DNA from: NS-12 sp045403215
GTDB lineage: Bacteria > Nitrospirota > Nitrospiria > Nitrospirales > NS-4
Reading direction: 5' to 3'
Length of the DNA stretch: 5,939 nt
Assembly (NCBI GenBank): GCA_045403215.1
Contig: JAXIOW010000120.1
Coordinates: 1 to 5,939, forward strand
The position numbers were made by a program, and so were the translations under genes. The first letter of the stretch is position 1. Each line of letters opens with the position of its first letter. The notes beneath the pieces are model-generated. The model saw only the letters and a program-made list of their open reading frames with translations, was not told where the DNA came from and made no database searches. Shown piece after piece: positions 1 to 5,644 of the stretch.

Positions 1-791
1 AGCGCGATGGCCACGCCTGCGAATGCGACATAGGCTGGCTTCAGGTGAAACGCGTCATGAAAAAAGAACAGCGTGATGGTCACGCCCAGCGCGGTCAGGA
101 GCTTGCTCATGGTGGGATAGTCTTTGATGGCATCCTGCGGATGCAGGGCCCGCAACTCCTCCAGCCGATGCGTCACCGAGTGCATCTCAGCGGCGAAGGC
201 CCACCGCAGGGCCAACAGGGTGGGGTAGTACGCGACGATGACAATGGGCAGCATGATGAGCAAGAAATCGTTGAAGGAGAGACCGGCGGCCGATCCGATC
301 AGGATGTTCGGCGGGTCGCCGACGAGCGTGGCGGTTCCCCCGATATTGGAGAGGATGGCTTCGCCTATCAAGAGGGGGACGGGGTTCAGGTCGAGCATCT
401 TGCAGAGCAGAATGGTCACGGGGCCGATGAGGACCATCGTGGTGACATTGTCCAGGAACATGGAGATGACCGCGGTCAGGCCGCCCAGGAGCAGCAGGAG
501 ACGCCAGGGGTCCCCGCCTGACTGCTGTGCGGCCAGAAGGGCAAGGTACTCGAACACGCCGGTCTTCCCCAGCATCGCGACCAGCATCATCATGGCCATG
601 AGGAGGCCCAGGGTGTTGAAGTCAATGGCGGCGAGCGCCTGGGCTTGGCTATAAAACCCCATGACGAGTCCGGTAGCGATCATGGCAGTGGCGCCGATCC
701 AGGCCACGATGGTCCGGTGGACGCGATCGGTCATGATGACGGCGAACGTGACGAGGAAGATGAGGCTGGAGACCCAGGCGGCCGTGCTCAA
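1..791 (-). CDS. ArsB/NhaD/P-protein-type ion permease, 3' end cut by window edge
   Basis: The minus-strand frame is open from a TTG at 791 to the window edge (263 codons seen, C-terminus missing). The product is very hydrophobic. Hydrophobic runs lie at about residues 7-20, 28-45, 60-75, 98-112, 118-130, 175-195 and 230-245. Two stretches are typical of the ion transporter superfamily that holds ArsB, NhaD, the P protein and SLC13/CitM: FLDNVTTMVL (112-121) and GGTATLVGDPPNILIG (151-166). The family moves anions or exchanges cations across the inner membrane; the substrate cannot be told from sequence alone. Full members have about 400-450 residues, so roughly 60% is visible. The TTG start is supported by a GGGAGG six bases upstream and by a TTGA overlap with the purC stop, which suggests translational coupling. 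It could be an Na+/H+ antiporter, an arsenite pump or a carboxylate transporter. The family call is firm; the substrate is unknown. Confidence 0.85.
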   Translation of the reverse strand, partial: MSTAAWVSSLIFLVTFAVIMTDRVHRTIVAWIGATAMIATGLVMGFYSQAQALAAIDFNTLGLLMAMMMLVAMLGKTGVFEYLALLAAQQSGGDPWRLLLLLGGLTAVISMFLDNVTTMVLIGPVTILLCKMLDLNPVPLLIGEAILSNIGGTATLVGDPPNILIGSAAGLSFNDFLLIMLPIVIVAYYPTLLALRWAFAAEMHSVTHRLEELRALHPQDAIKDYPTMSKLLTALGVTITLFFFHDAFHLKPAYVAFAGVAIA

Positions 792-1708
792 TTGTCGCCT
801 CCCGCCAGTAGCCGGTAGGCCTCGCGGTATCGGGCGCTGGTTTGCGCGATGACGCTGGCGGGGAGGGAGGGCGCGGGCGGCTGCTTGTTCCATTTGATGG
901 AGGTCAGGTAGTCGCGGACAAACTGCTTGTCGAAGCTGGGTTGGGAACGGCCCGGTTCGTACCGGTCGAGCGGCCAGAAGCGCGAGGAGTCTGGAGTGAG
1001 GACCTCATCAATCAGCATGGGCTGGCCTGACGCGGGGTCGAGTCCGAACTCCAGTTTCGTGTCGGCGATGATGATGCCCTTGCTCTCGGCATAGGCGGCC
1101 GCCCGTGTGTACAGCATCACGCTGACCTCGCGGATGAGCTTGGCCGTCTCCGCTCCGAGCCGAGCTTCCATGTCAGCGAATGGGATATTGACGTCGTGCA
1201 TGCCGCGTTCCGCCTTGGTGGATGGGGTAAAGAGCGGCTCCGGCAGCTTTTGGGATTCGACGAGCCCCTTCGGCAGGGGCTGCCCGCAGATCTCGCCGGT
1301 TCGCTGATAGTCCGTCCAGCCCGACCCCGAGAGGTAGCCGCGCACGATACACTCGACGGGGAGGGGCTCGGCTTTCCGCACGAGCATGCTACGGCCTTTC
1401 AAGTGGGCGTGGTACGGCCGGCACGACGCGGGGAAGTCCGCGACGTCGGTTGAAATGAAATGGTTCCAGAGGATGTCTTCGTATTGGGCGAGCCACCGGA
1501 ACCAGAAGGCCGAGAGTTGCGTGAGGACCGCGCCCTTGCCGGGAATGCCGTCCGGCAGCACGACATCGAAGGCGGAGATGCGATCCGTGGCGACGATCAG
1601 CAGCGACTCGCCGAGGTCATAGATATCCCGGACCTTGCCACGGGCCTTCAACCGTAACCCCTCGAACCGGGTCTCCAGGACAACCGGACCGTCGAATGCG
1701 ACCGCCAT
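788..1708 (-). CDS. purC: SAICAR synthetase (phosphoribosylaminoimidazole-succinocarboxamide synthase)
   Basis: This enzyme joins CAIR and aspartate using ATP to make SAICAR, a step of de novo purine (IMP) synthesis in the cytosol. The protein has 306 residues, the long form resembling yeast ADE1 rather than the roughly 237-residue E. coli PurC. Visible family motifs, in order: GKVRDIYDLG (24-33, ATP-binding strand region), ATDRISAFDVVLP (40-52), VECIVRGYLSGSGW (118-131, first SAICAR synthetase signature), IIADTKLEFG (213-222, second signature) and LIDEVLTPDSSRFW (232-245). The ATG at 1708 is chosen because GGAGG lies seven bases upstream and because the family N-terminus fits there. The frame stays open much further upstream, but that part is antisense to the radical SAM gene. 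The stop overlaps the permease start (TTGA), so the two genes are probably one transcription unit. Identity is nearly certain. Confidence 0.97.
   Translation of the reverse strand: MAVAFDGPVVLETRFEGLRLKARGKVRDIYDLGESLLIVATDRISAFDVVLPDGIPGKGAVLTQLSAFWFRWLAQYEDILWNHFISTDVADFPASCRPYHAHLKGRSMLVRKAEPLPVECIVRGYLSGSGWTDYQRTGEICGQPLPKGLVESQKLPEPLFTPSTKAERGMHDVNIPFADMEARLGAETAKLIREVSVMLYTRAAAYAESKGIIIADTKLEFGLDPASGQPMLIDEVLTPDSSRFWPLDRYEPGRSQPSFDKQFVRDYLTSIKWNKQPPAPSLPASVIAQTSARYREAYRLLAGGDN
798..803 (-). promoter_or_regulatory. Shine-Dalgarno for the permease TTG start
   Basis: GGGAGG on the minus strand, six bases before the TTG at 791-789. It lies inside the last codons of purC (the Gly-Gly of LAGGDN). 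It decides the permease start, because no ATG or GTG is better placed and the TTG shares four bases with the purC stop codon. Confidence 0.65.
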
Positions 1709-1715
1709 GCATACG

Positions 1716-1720
1716 CCTCC
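1716..1720 (-). promoter_or_regulatory. Shine-Dalgarno of purC
   Basis: GGAGG on the minus strand, seven bases before the ATG at 1708-1706. It fixes the purC start. A second ATG (1712-1710) falls only three bases after it and is out of frame. Confidence 0.8.
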
Positions 1721-1731
1721 TTGGCGAAGTT

Positions 1732-1750
1732 CGGCTGGCGTTTCCAGCCG
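1732..1750. other. Perfect 7-bp inverted repeat in the purC leader
   Basis: CGGCTGG at 1732-1738 and CCAGCCG at 1744-1750 pair perfectly around a five-base loop. The repeat lies 12 bases upstream of the purC Shine-Dalgarno, in what would be the purC 5' leader. Copies of GCGAAG at 1724-1729 and 1754-1759 flank it in direct orientation. It could be an RNA hairpin in the purC message or a protein operator between the divergent genes. The structure is seen; the function is not known. Confidence 0.45.
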
Positions 1751-1757
1751 CCTGCGA

Positions 1758-1786
1758 AGCTTACGGAGAATCGGGCCGCCAGGCAA
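1758..1786 (-). promoter_or_regulatory. Candidate sigma-70 promoter for purC and the permease
   Basis: On the minus strand TTGCCT (1786-1781) is followed, after 17 bases, by TAAGCT (1763-1758). The hexamers match consensus at four and three positions, so this is a weak match. Predicted transcription would begin near 1751 and give a leader of about 43 nt containing the 1732-1750 hairpin. Confidence 0.3.
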
Positions 1787-1806
1787 GGGAAAACCGCGTC
1801 CGACTC

Positions 1807-1815
1807 TGCTACAAT
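1807..1815 (+). promoter_or_regulatory. Candidate extended -10 promoter overlapping the radical SAM start
   Basis: TGCTACAAT matches the extended -10 pattern TGnTATAAT with one mismatch. No -35 is seen 17 bases upstream. Its last two bases are the first two of the ATG at 1814, so a transcript from here would begin at about 1822, next to an in-frame GTG at 1823. This may be real or a chance match. Confidence 0.3.
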
Positions 1816-2842
1816 GCGCTCTGTGAAACTGGTCAGCAACCCGCCGAATCCCTTTAAGTCGCAGTACCGGGAGTTTCTGGAGCCCCCACCGTCCGTCAAG
1901 GTCCAGATCTACGAAGACGACACCCGGTCGATCCTGAGCCACAACGAGAGTCCCGATCTGGCGTTCCGCTGGAGCGTGAATCCATACCGGGGCTGCTTCC
2001 ATGCCTGTGCGTACTGCTATGCGCGCCCGTCTCACGAGTACTTGGGGTTCGGGGCGGGGACGGACTTTGAGTCCAAATTGGTGGTGAAGCGGCACGCCGC
2101 GGCCCTCTTGCGTGAGACCTTCCTGAAACCGTCGTGGACGGGCGAGCTCGTCGTCTTCTCGGGCGTCACCGATTGTTATCAGCCGGTGGAAGCGTCCTGG
2201 GGCCTGACCCGCGCGTGCCTCGAAGTCTGCGCCGAGTTTCGCAACCCGGTCGCCATCATCACGAAGGCCGTGCTCATCCTGCGCGATCTTGATCTGTTGC
2301 GGCGGCTCCACGAAGAGGCCGCGATCCGCGTGTTCCTGAGCATCCCCTTCGCCGACGATCCGATGGCCCGGAAGGTGGAGCCCCAGGCGCCTTCCGTTAC
2401 CAAGCGCCTGGCGACGCTGAAGACGATCGCCGAGGCCGGCATTCCCACCGGCGTCTCGATCGCGCCGGTCATCCCGGGTCTCAATGACGACCACATGTTC
2501 GAGATTCTTCAGAAAGCACGGGACGCCGGGGCCAGGACGGCTTTTTACAGCCTCTTGCGACTGCCCGGCAGCGTTGAGCCTGTCTTTCTTGAGCGGATGG
2601 CGGCGGCGTTTCCGGATCGCATCAAAAAGATCACCCATCGCCTGCAGGAAGTGCGGGGCGGCGTGCTCAACACCTCGCGTTTCTTTGATCGGCACCGCGG
2701 GCAGGGCCCCTATGGGGAGATGCTGGACCAGCTGTTCATTGCGGCGAAGCGAAAAGCAGGGTTTCCAGAGGAACAGGTCCCGCCTCTCCCGTCAACCTTC
2801 CGCCTACCCCAGCCGGAGCAGATCGGCCTCTTCTCTTCTTAG
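1814..2842 (+). CDS. PA0069-family (SplB-like) radical SAM protein
   Basis: The protein has 342 residues from the ATG at 1814. A radical SAM cluster motif C61-x3-C65-x2-C68 sits in NPYRGCFHACAYCYARP (57-72) and would hold a 4Fe-4S cluster that cleaves S-adenosylmethionine. FSGVTDCYQPVE (115-126), the IITKAVLILRD strand (148-158) and SIAPVIPGLND (215-225) follow the TIM-barrel order of the PA0069/Rv2578c group, related to spore photoproduct lyase. The substrate of this group is not established to my knowledge. The C-terminus ends EQIGLFSS, which resembles a beta-clamp-binding peptide. The start is uncertain. The frame opens at a TTG at 1721 without a Shine-Dalgarno. The ATG at 1814 and the GTG at 1823 both lie just before the conserved SNPPNPF. 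Neither has a clear ribosome binding site. It is divergent from purC and overlaps the nucleotidase stop convergently. The family call is strong; the role is unknown. Confidence 0.92.
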   Translation: MRSVKLVSNPPNPFKSQYREFLEPPPSVKVQIYEDDTRSILSHNESPDLAFRWSVNPYRGCFHACAYCYARPSHEYLGFGAGTDFESKLVVKRHAAALLRETFLKPSWTGELVVFSGVTDCYQPVEASWGLTRACLEVCAEFRNPVAIITKAVLILRDLDLLRRLHEEAAIRVFLSIPFADDPMARKVEPQAPSVTKRLATLKTIAEAGIPTGVSIAPVIPGLNDDHMFEILQKARDAGARTAFYSLLRLPGSVEPVFLERMAAAFPDRIKKITHRLQEVRGGVLNTSRFFDRHRGQGPYGEMLDQLFIAAKRKAGFPEEQVPPLPSTFRLPQPEQIGLFSS

Positions 2843-4359
2843 CGGGTCGTGATCCGCGCTTCGACCTTGGCGGCAAGGGGGCCAGCTTTGAGTGCGGAGA
2901 GCAGCACGTCGTGGAAGGGGATCTGGTGATCGCGCCTGTCGGTAGCTTGAAGGAACAGGGTATAGCCGTCCCCGCCTTCCGCGATGAAGTTCGTAGCCGC
3001 GACTGAGTATTGGCGGGCAGGTTTCAGGGGCGCTCCGTTCACCTGGACAGAGTTGATCCTGGAGCCGCTGGGAGCTGCCGGGTCAACGACCACGGCCAAC
3101 CCTGACACCTGCAAGAAGCGTCCGGACGCCTGGGGCAGACGGCTGACACTGTTCTCAAGAGCCGTCTTTAAGGTAGCCCCGGTGACAGTAAAGGATACGA
3201 GGGAAGAATCGAAGGGGAGCACTTCCATGACCCGTTTTAATGTGACAGGGCCGGCGGGAATGCTGCCGCGAATCATCCCGGAGTTCACAAGGCCGATCTC
3301 AGTCCCGGCGTGTTGGCGCGCCAGATCCGCGAGCAAGTTGCCGAGGTTTGTCTCTCTGGTCCGTACCTCTTTGTTTTCCCCTTCGAGGGTGTGCGCCGCT
3401 TCGCCGATGACCTGATTGGTTTGCTCGTTCAATCGCCGCGCATAGTCCCGGACTAGCTTGGCCATGTTCGGGTCCGAGGAAACCGCTGCCGAGACCAGCA
3501 GATTGTGGGCTTCGGCGACCATGATGGTTTTTTCGTGATAGAGGAGATCCAGGCGGCCGAGCGTCCGGCCTTGCCGATGGGTCTTCACGAAGACAGGCCC
3601 GACGCCCACGAGTTCCACGCGACCATCGACCGGCTTTGTCTGGCCCGGCGGGACCAGTCCGTCGAAACCCTCGGTGTGTCCACCGATGATCACATCGAGT
3701 CCAGGCACGGCCTTGGCCAGAGCCAGATCTTCTTCCGTGTCTTGGTGCGTAATAGCCACCAGGATCTCCACGCGCTCGCGCAGTTCCTCGACCGCCTGTT
3801 TGGCCGCCACAATGGGATCGACGAACTCGACTTCTTGAACGACGGCGCGGGTGAAGGTATCGGGATAGTTTTTCTTCCCGATGAGACCGATCAGGCCAAC
3901 CCGCACGTGCCCCAGGTGTTTAATGGCATGCCGCTGGCATATGTCGGGGTTCTGAGGCCGTACGTTGGTACAGAGAAACGGGAAGGTGGCCTCCTGGCGA
4001 AGGCGTTTTAGATGCCGCGTGCCGAAATCGAAATCATGATTGCCGACGGCGACGGCATCATAGCCCATCAGGTTCATGACAGCGATGTCCACTTCGCCGC
4101 GGTACACCGAGGACATCGCCGTTCCCATCAATAGGTCCCCGCTGTCTACGACGAGGAGATGTTCGACCTCCTGCCGGAGCTGCTTGATCAGGGCCGCACG
4201 CCGTTCGACTCCCCCGAGCCCGGCGAACGGGCCGTGTTCGATCGGCTGGACAGTACCGTGATGTTCGCTGGTGTGCAGAATCGTGATGGCAACCTGGGCG
4301 TGGGCCGTGTCGGTGACGGAGAGCGCGAAAAAGAAAGCCAGAGCGATGAAGGGATGCAT
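2839..4359 (-). CDS. Exported 5'-nucleotidase / UshA-like metallophosphatase
   Basis: The protein has 506 residues and is close to the family's usual length. A signal peptide is visible: a hydrophobic run at about 4-15, then DTAHAQ with likely cleavage after A21 (AHA|Q). The N-terminal calcineurin-like domain has HTSEHHG (29-35), DSGD (72-75), GNHDFD (106-111), ITHQD (203-207) and GGHTE (226-230). The C-terminal 5'-nucleotidase domain has ETNLGNLLAD (336-345), VNSGMIRG (358-365), LPFDSSLVSF (381-390) and EGGDGY (461-466), which make the nucleotide-binding site. Such enzymes hydrolyse nucleotides or sugar nucleotides in the periplasm. Compared with UshA, the Asp of HTND is Glu (E32), and the residue after GGH-x is Glu (E230) where UshA has Gln. 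The ATG is preceded by AAGAAGG only three bases away, so the start is likely but not certain. The stop (TAA) overlaps the radical SAM stop. The exact substrate is unknown. Confidence 0.93.
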   Translation of the reverse strand: MHPFIALAFFFALSVTDTAHAQVAITILHTSEHHGTVQPIEHGPFAGLGGVERRAALIKQLRQEVEHLLVVDSGDLLMGTAMSSVYRGEVDIAVMNLMGYDAVAVGNHDFDFGTRHLKRLRQEATFPFLCTNVRPQNPDICQRHAIKHLGHVRVGLIGLIGKKNYPDTFTRAVVQEVEFVDPIVAAKQAVEELRERVEILVAITHQDTEEDLALAKAVPGLDVIIGGHTEGFDGLVPPGQTKPVDGRVELVGVGPVFVKTHRQGRTLGRLDLLYHEKTIMVAEAHNLLVSAAVSSDPNMAKLVRDYARRLNEQTNQVIGEAAHTLEGENKEVRTRETNLGNLLADLARQHAGTEIGLVNSGMIRGSIPAGPVTLKRVMEVLPFDSSLVSFTVTGATLKTALENSVSRLPQASGRFLQVSGLAVVVDPAAPSGSRINSVQVNGAPLKPARQYSVAATNFIAEGGDGYTLFLQATDRRDHQIPFHDVLLSALKAGPLAAKVEARITTR

Positions 4360-4367
4360 CCACCTTC

Positions 4368-4396
4368 TTGACTGGCACAGGATGCCGTGGTACGGT
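4368..4396 (+). promoter_or_regulatory. Candidate promoter for the DedA gene
   Basis: TTGACT (4368-4373, five of six), 17 bases, then TACGGT (4391-4396, three of six) preceded by TGG, which gives an extended -10. A transcript would begin near 4403, only about eight bases before the ATG at 4411. This argues against the GTG at 4387 as start, which would lie upstream of the transcript. Confidence 0.4.
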
Positions 4397-4410
4397 CCCG
4401 CGCGCTCCGC

Positions 4411-5040
4411 ATGCATGAACGCGTCCTCCAGTGGATCGAGCTCTTCCGACCGTATGTCGATGAATATGGCTATGTTGCGCTCTTCCTGGGCGTCATGGCG
4501 GAGAACGCGTCTTTGCCAGTCCCCGGGGAGACCATTTTGATCATCGCGTCGTTCTATTCCCATCATGGGCACCTCAATCTGGGCTATGTCATCCTCCTGG
4601 CGACGGTCGGCTGCATCCTGGGCGACAATGTCAGCTTCTATATCGGGCGACGCCTCGGGCGTCCTTTCATTGAGCAGTATGGACGCTACCTGCTGATCAC
4701 GCAGAAACGACTGGCGTATGTGGAACGCTTCTTTCACAAGCACGGGGACAAGACGATTTTCGTCCAGCGCTGGATCACGGGGGTGCGGGTGATCGGGGCG
4801 TTGGTGGCGGGGACATCCCAAATGCCCTGGCGCCGGTTTTTGCTGTTTAACTGCCTGGGTGCCGTGACCTGGGTCACGGCCATCTCCTTGTTGGCGTACT
4901 TCTTTGCCGTGAATCTGCCCCTCCTGCTGATTATCATGAGCCGTTCTGGCTGGGCGTTGCTTGCTCTGATAACGGCGGTCGCATTGATCTTCTACCTCAA
5001 ACGGCGGTTAAGCGTGGACCAGGAGTCGCCCCTCCGCTAA
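4411..5040 (+). CDS. DedA-family (SNARE-associated/VTT domain) inner-membrane protein
   Basis: The protein has 209 residues from the ATG at 4411, or 217 from an in-frame GTG at 4387. Family motifs are clear: MAENASLPVPGE (29-40, the re-entrant E-x-x-x-P-x-PGE loop), GCILGDNVSFYIGRRLG (67-83), and FVQRWITGVRVIGALVAGTSQMPWRRF (117-143) with the conserved R-x3-G-x-R and AG-x3-M pattern. Hydrophobic segments lie at about 22-36, 41-50, 57-72, 146-165, 166-177 and 180-195, and the C-terminus is basic (LKRRL). DedA proteins are known or proposed lipid transporters. Some members flip undecaprenyl phosphate or phosphatidylethanolamine, and loss often affects envelope stability and proton motive force; which lipid this one moves cannot be told. 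The start choice rests on a candidate promoter at 4368-4396; AGGA before the GTG at 4387 is the alternative. It is divergent from the nucleotidase and followed by the tRNA operon. Confidence 0.93.
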   Translation: MHERVLQWIELFRPYVDEYGYVALFLGVMAENASLPVPGETILIIASFYSHHGHLNLGYVILLATVGCILGDNVSFYIGRRLGRPFIEQYGRYLLITQKRLAYVERFFHKHGDKTIFVQRWITGVRVIGALVAGTSQMPWRRFLLFNCLGAVTWVTAISLLAYFFAVNLPLLLIIMSRSGWALLALITAVALIFYLKRRLSVDQESPLR

Positions 5041-5047
5041 GTCCACG
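5013..5047 (+). terminator. Possible stem-loop terminator at the end of the DedA gene
   Basis: CGTGGAC (5013-5019) and GTCCACG (5041-5047) form a perfect 7-bp stem across the DedA stop codon. GGAG (5022-5025) and CTCC (5032-5035) can pair inside the loop. The sequence after it (AAACATTTATTC) is AT-rich but has no clean T-run, so intrinsic termination is only possible. The stem may instead protect the message 3' end. Confidence 0.35.
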
Positions 5048-5076
5048 AAACATTTATTCAAATCCTTGCAAATGGC

Positions 5077-5105
5077 TTGACAGTACGCTGTCTTCAACAT
5101 ATAAT
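5077..5105 (+). promoter_or_regulatory. Full-consensus sigma-70 promoter of the tRNA-tuf operon
   Basis: TTGACA (5077-5082), a 17-base spacer, then TATAAT (5100-5105): both hexamers and the spacing are exactly consensus. The sequence just upstream (about 5046-5075) is AT-rich and may act as an UP element. Transcription would start near 5112. A promoter this strong fits a stable-RNA operon. Confidence 0.88.
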
Positions 5106-5111
5106 GCACTG

Positions 5112-5304
5112 TTTCATAGATTTTTGTTCACCCAAATCCATTCAGGTTGAGGGGAATAGAGCCGTTTTTACTCGGCGGAGGGTTACCGCGTCTTTGCCTT
5201 TCCCCCCCCGGGATGCTGCTGGTATGCGCATCAGACCGGAGCGGCAGGGGCACCCTCTCTTGCTTAGGGTATATTCTTCTCGGATTCCGTTAGGGGCGAA
5301 TCGT
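5112..5304 (+). promoter_or_regulatory. Long leader between the promoter and tRNA-Tyr
   Basis: About 190 nt with no convincing gene. It holds several possible hairpins: GCCG/CGGC (5161-5164/5173-5176), GCGG/CCGC (5175-5178/5186-5189, an alternative to the first because they overlap), TGCTG with CGGCA around 5213-5245, and ACCCT/AGGGT (5252-5256/5266-5270). It also has a run of eight C (5202-5209) and a lone -10-like TATATT (5270-5275) that lacks a good -35. The leader would be removed by tRNA 5'-end processing. Whether it regulates anything is not known. Confidence 0.4.
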
Positions 5305-5389
5305 GGGCAGGTACTCAAGTGGACAACGAGGCCTGACTGTAAATCAGGTGGCTTCGCCTTCCCAGGTTCGAATCCTGGCCTGCCCACCA
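5305..5389 (+). tRNA. tRNA-Tyr (anticodon GUA)
   Basis: 85 nt with encoded CCA. Acceptor stem GGGCAGG (5305-5311) pairs with CCTGCCC (5379-5385), followed by discriminator A and CCA. The D stem is CTC/GAG. The anticodon stem CCTGA/TCAGG encloses CTGTAAA, anticodon GTA at 5339-5341. A long variable arm (GGC-TTCG-CC) marks it as class II, as bacterial tRNA-Tyr is. The T arm is CCAGG-TTCGAAT-CCTGG (5362-5378). It is the first gene of the tRNA-tuf operon and decodes UAU and UAC. Confidence 0.97.
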
Positions 5390-5419
5390 TACGACGCGTG
5401 CTGGGCCGGGGACAGTGAG

Positions 5420-5454
5420 CTCTGGTGGGTGCGACGGGATCACCCGACACAGAG
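5420..5454 (+). other. Hairpin followed by T5 between tRNA-Tyr and tRNA-Gly
   Basis: CTCTG (5420-5424) with CAGAG (5450-5454) as outer stem, GGGTG (5427-5431) with CACCC (5441-5445) as inner stem, then G and five T. It looks like an attenuator or partial terminator, or a processing hairpin in the tRNA precursor. The internal loop (two bases on one side, four on the other) weakens it as an intrinsic terminator. Confidence 0.4.
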
Positions 5455-5498
5455 GTTTTTGGAGAGACAAGGGGTAATGATGCTACGACATGGCACGA

Positions 5499-5573
5499 GC
5501 GGGCGTAGCTCAGGGGTAGAGCTCCAGCCTTCCAAGCTGGCTGTCGCGAGTTCAAATCTCGTCGCCCGCTCCA
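5499..5573 (+). tRNA. tRNA-Gly (anticodon UCC)
   Basis: 75 nt with encoded CCA. Acceptor GCGGGCG (5499-5505) pairs with CGCCCGC (5563-5569), with discriminator T as in bacterial tRNA-Gly. D stem GCTC/GAGC. Anticodon stem CCAGC/GCTGG (5524-5528/5536-5540) encloses CTTCCAA, anticodon TCC at 5531-5533. T arm GCGAG-TTCAAAT-CTCGT (5546-5562), with one G-T wobble at its base. It decodes GGA and GGG. Confidence 0.97.
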
Positions 5574-5587
5574 TACTTGCGGGGTAA

Positions 5588-5610
5588 CGTTATTCGTTAA
5601 ACGTTAATCG
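5588..5610 (+). repeat. Left heptamer repeat array (CGTTANN, three copies)
   Basis: Three 7-base units in tandem, CGTTATT, CGTTAAA and CGTTAAT (5588-5608), plus a trailing CG. It lies 14 bases after tRNA-Gly. It is the approximate reverse complement of the array at 5645-5679, so the two can form an imperfect stem. No family name is known to me. Confidence 0.7.
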
Positions 5611-5644
5611 CAGGAGCAACATGCAGACGTGCCCAGAATGATTC

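Noticed and set aside
45..852. Plus-strand open frames (45-521, 238-654, 661-852) over the permease
   Set aside because: They are antisense to a gene with clear transporter motifs, have low-complexity composition and lack Shine-Dalgarno sequences.
1709..2695. Long upstream extension of the purC reading frame, antisense to the radical SAM gene
   Set aside because: The codons are in exact antisense register with the radical SAM codons. Stops would need sense TTA, CTA or TCA codons, which are rare in GC-rich genes. The translated extension is Arg/Gly/Asp-rich with no family resemblance, and purC has its own Shine-Dalgarno at 1716-1720.
1707..4416. ATGCAT at or next to three start codons (1707-1712, 4354-4359, 4411-4416)
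   Set aside because: Any ATG followed by CAT gives this palindrome. The reading relation to the start differs in purC, and three cases are too few to argue for a signal.
4360..4821. Upstream extension of the nucleotidase frame, antisense to the DedA gene
   Set aside because: Same in-register antisense effect. The true protein begins with a signal peptide at 4359, and the extension has no domain character.
5202..5209. Run of eight C as a phase-variation tract
   Set aside because: It lies in a non-coding leader outside the promoter spacer, so slippage would not switch a reading frame or promoter spacing.
5077..5555. Open frames over the leader and tRNAs (5077-5418 plus, 5142-5555 minus, 5303-5587 plus)
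   Set aside because: They run through tRNA genes and promoter elements; the plus-strand frame begins inside the -35 hexamer. No coding character is seen.
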